Source of the DNA: an uncultured Clostridia bacterium
Lineage (GTDB): Bacteria; Bacillota; Clostridia; Oscillospirales; CAG-272
Length of the DNA: 9,179 nt
Reading direction: 5' to 3'
NCBI GenBank assembly: GCA_937895775.1
Contig: CALBLD010000317.1
Coordinates: forward strand, 1-9,179
Shown: positions 7,112 to 9,179 of the stretch, one piece after another
How positions within the stretch are numbered: position 1 is the first letter of the stretch
How the letters are laid out: each line of letters starts with the position of its first letter
Position numbers and translations under genes: made by a program
The notes under the pieces: model-generated
Database searches by the model: none
What the model saw: only the letters and a program-made list of their open reading frames with translations
What the model was told of the DNA's origin: nothing

Positions 7112-8971
7112 TCAGCAGTTTTTTGATACCCAGAGGTATGAAAGAATCGGAATCTCCTTTGTTCGCGCCCATATGTTGTCAAATTCGCGCAGCATGAGCG
7201 GATTTGACGCCGTGCCGAATTCAATAGTCAGTGCGGGAATACCGATCTTTATGCACCAGTCCTTAAGACCCGCCGTACTGGTTCCGGATTGCGGAGCGAT
7301 AATATAACCCGAGCGACCCGCAATGCAACGCGCAACCTTGTTGCATTTTGCGTTGGTTTCGGCGTAATTCTTGTATGAAGCATATATATATGAGCCTGTT
7401 GTGTGATAGCAGAGAACGAGATCAAAACTTTCCGAGCGGATGTAATCTGCAACGGCTTTCGATTCGGCGGCACATTCGGGTGCGGTACCTTTGTAGCTCA
7501 TGTATGACGGTCTGCCCGTCGAGCCGAGTGCGCCGCCGTATCTTTCCCAGTCTGCGTCGAAATTAGCGTTGAGATCGACTCCGCGTGCATTTGCCTTCCA
7601 CTTTTCCGCATATGACGAATTGTATCGCCCTCTGAACTGTTCGGGAATCACACCCGAGGTGACTATCATGGCACCGTCCGGATTCGTAAACGGCAGTACG
7701 CATATGGCAGTGTTTTCAAGCATCTCTCCGACGGTGATTTCTCCGATCCCGCAGGAAAGCGACGGATTGGAAAGCAGATATTCGATCTGTCCCATTGCGA
7801 TGGCTGCGGTCATGTATTCGCGTGCATGAATGGCGGCTGAAATGAATATGCGGTTCTTTGCATTGGGATTGCCGACCACGGCTACCGTGAGATCTCTGCC
7901 TTCCTCGCTTTTTCCGATGGATTTCAGCCTGATCTTTTCGGGATAGAGCCTTACAAGCTCGGCAAGCTCGGACTGCATCCTGTCGTAATCATAGTCGTAA
8001 CTTGGTTTTACGACCGTCAGATCGTGAGAGTAGCCGCTTTCTTCCGACTGAACAAGGTATGCGGCAAGCGCATATCCGAACTGCCCGTTGTATTCGCAGT
8101 AGGCAAACTTTTCGCTGAAAAAGATTACTTTTATCCTTTCACCTTTTCCGACTCTTGCCGTTTGCTCGGATGCGGTGTTCGGTTGCGCCCGGAGCGAGAT
8201 CGCTTCGTTGCAGTCAACAATCCAGCTTTCACATTCGTGAAGCCCGTTCTGATCGACAGTGACCGTGGAGGCGAGCGGATACTCATTGCTGTCCGCATAG
8301 CTGTACCATTCGTCATCAAGATAGGCGACCATCCCCGCATCGGTCATTGCACGGTCGATTAAAGCGGCATTGCTTTTTGCTTCGGCAGACGCACCCGTAT
8401 ATGATCGTGAACGGTTTTCGCCGAAGAAATCGGACGGAAGCTCGATCGGTGTGCCGTCGGCTTTTACGGCGGCGACTGAGACGGCATCGGCATTGTTGTA
8501 TCTTACATATCTGCCGGCTGCCGGACTTATCATACATTCGGGCTGTGTGTAATAAAGCGATATCTGAGCTTCAAGCGGGCGGAAGGCATCCCAGATAACA
8601 AGCCTGAGTCCGCTCTCCGAAAGCTTTTTCTGCGCTTCAATGAGCTTTTTTACCGTTCCGTAGCGGAGATATGCCTTGTCGTATTTGTAGATACGTGTGG
8701 CAGTGCTGTTGTTCGTACCGCCGTATCGCATGTCAACCGTTATGTCCTCCGTGTAGTCGGAGACGCATACAATGATATCGTCCGATTCGGGAGGGATCGC
8801 CGGTTCCCATTTTACCGTCGTGGAAGCGGCTGTTGTCGTTTTAACGGTTGTCGTCGTACCTGTATCACCGGATGTGACGGCAGGACGTTCGGAGCGGCAG
8901 GCAGACAGGGTCGCCGTCAGCACAGCGGCGGTAATTGCGGCGGATATAAATCTTTTTCTGAAGCTGTACAT
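7112..8971 (-). CDS. Lipoprotein with degenerate VanX-like domain, SH3b domain and M14 zinc peptidase domain
   Basis: Likely a surface lipoprotein acting on peptidoglycan stem peptides. The signal peptide ends in lipobox LSAC with Cys25, followed by a Thr-rich linker (33-54). Residues about 65-235 match VanX-type D-Ala-D-Ala dipeptidases (DMRYGGTNN 80-88, WDAFRP with Arg131, Asp162, Glu221 in EWYS), but the two zinc histidines appear as Tyr155 and Ser224. Residues about 248-308 are an SH3b wall-binding domain (ISLRAQPN..GKGERIKVI..GYALAAYL). Residues about 325-615 are an M14 peptidase: zinc ligands His382, Glu385 (HARE) and His523 (CYHTTGSYIY), with catalytic Glu584 (TIEFG). Ala469 in VDLNANF replaces the Arg that binds the substrate C-terminus in true carboxypeptidases, which fits a gamma-D-glutamyl-diaminopimelate-type endopeptidase. 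The start follows GAAGGA at 6-base spacing. It probably shares a transcript with the partial gene 24 bases upstream. Confidence 0.88.
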   Translation of the reverse strand: MYSFRKRFISAAITAAVLTATLSACRSERPAVTSGDTGTTTTVKTTTAASTTVKWEPAIPPESDDIIVCVSDYTEDITVDMRYGGTNNSTATRIYKYDKAYLRYGTVKKLIEAQKKLSESGLRLVIWDAFRPLEAQISLYYTQPECMISPAAGRYVRYNNADAVSVAAVKADGTPIELPSDFFGENRSRSYTGASAEAKSNAALIDRAMTDAGMVAYLDDEWYSYADSNEYPLASTVTVDQNGLHECESWIVDCNEAISLRAQPNTASEQTARVGKGERIKVIFFSEKFAYCEYNGQFGYALAAYLVQSEESGYSHDLTVVKPSYDYDYDRMQSELAELVRLYPEKIRLKSIGKSEEGRDLTVAVVGNPNAKNRIFISAAIHAREYMTAAIAMGQIEYLLSNPSLSCGIGEITVGEMLENTAICVLPFTNPDGAMIVTSGVIPEQFRGRYNSSYAEKWKANARGVDLNANFDADWERYGGALGSTGRPSYMSYKGTAPECAAESKAVADYIRSESFDLVLCYHTTGSYIYASYKNYAETNAKCNKVARCIAGRSGYIIAPQSGTSTAGLKDWCIKIGIPALTIEFGTASNPLMLREFDNIWARTKEIPILSYLWVSKNC

Positions 8972-8977
8972 AAAAAA

Positions 8978-8983
8978 TCCTTC
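8978..8983 (-). promoter_or_regulatory. Ribosome binding site of the M14 lipoprotein gene
   Basis: Read on the minus strand, GAAGGA sits 6 bases (all T) before the ATG at 8971. It confirms the start that yields the lipoprotein signal peptide. Confidence 0.75.
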
Positions 8984-8995
8984 AATTATTGAATT

Positions 8996-9179
8996 TCATA
9001 TAACGAATCCTCCGCCGAAGTCGGTAAGCTCACCATCCAACAATGAATGAACCTTCAGACCGTGGCGATCGGCAAAGACAGCGATCTTTTCGCCGTCCGG
9101 GTGTGTGGAGGGATTGCCGAAAAAAATAATTTCGTTGCGGTATACTATCGAAGCTCCGCCGATAAAGCCGTAATCATAG
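8996..9179 (-). CDS. C-terminal end of an unidentified protein, possibly DUF6873-type GME-fold (5' partial)
   Basis: The minus strand has an open frame of 60 codons from the window edge (first full codon 9178-9176) to a TGA at 8998-8996. It begins YDYGFIGGASIVYRNEIIFF and contains FGNPSTHPDGEKI and a final LLDGELTDFGGGFVI. The GFIGGA..V...IIFFG...HPD pattern and the closing L.DG.LTD.GG recall the end of the Clostridia family named DUF6873, which is predicted to share the fold of guanidino-group-modifying enzymes. That match is from memory and not firm. The stop lies 24 bases before the lipoprotein ATG with no terminator between, which suggests one operon. The beginning of the gene is outside the window. 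Confidence 0.6.
   Translation of the reverse strand, partial: YDYGFIGGASIVYRNEIIFFGNPSTHPDGEKIAVFADRHGLKVHSLLDGELTDFGGGFVI

Noticed and set aside
8024..8598. Plus-strand open frames opposite the lipoprotein gene
   Set aside because: They are Arg- and Cys-rich translations without domains, lying antisense to the VanX-like and SH3b coding region.

Overview
The window (about half GC, dense coding, strong TTGACA-type promoters, intrinsic terminators, BspA-like leucine-rich repeats, a Thr-rich lipoprotein linker) looks like the chromosome of an uncultured anaerobic Firmicute of the Clostridia, most like gut Oscillospiraceae/Ruminococcaceae relatives. This placement rests on gene style and family content only; there is no marker RNA. 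No tRNA, rRNA, CRISPR array, insertion sequence or phage gene was seen.

Layout: (1) 1-2508, plus strand, is the 3' part of a large secreted-type protein related to the HzsA/planctomycete cytochrome-c group. It has two CxxCH motifs, a tandem pair of sugar-binding-like jelly rolls inserted between the halves of the cytochrome-like core, and a C-terminal discoidin-like domain. A strong terminator closes it. (2) 2671-4800, plus, is a complete UvrD/PcrA-type DNA helicase. It has its own extended -10 promoter, and a LexA-box-like dyad fills the promoter spacer, suggesting SOS control. (3) 4905-7037, plus, has its own near-consensus promoter and encodes a membrane-anchored or secreted GH25 muramidase carrying FnIII-like, InlB-like and BspA-type repeat modules. 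(4) A compact bidirectional terminator at 7055-7088 separates it from the convergent gene. (5) 7112-8971, minus, is a lipoprotein with three fused domains: a VanX-like D,D-dipeptidase domain that has lost its zinc histidines, a bacterial SH3 domain, and an M14 zinc peptidase with an intact metal site. (6) 8996-9178, minus, is the C-terminal end of a further gene just upstream of the lipoprotein gene and probably in its operon.

Two neighbours share a theme: the GH25 protein would cut peptidoglycan glycan strands, and the M14 lipoprotein probably cuts or senses stem peptides. They are separately transcribed and convergent, so this is functional proximity, not an operon. The helicase is a housekeeping/repair gene with no visible link to the rest. 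I see no clear multi-gene novel system. The most unusual items are the pseudo-VanX/SH3/M14 fusion and the CxxCH protein with duplicated sugar-binding-like inserts.
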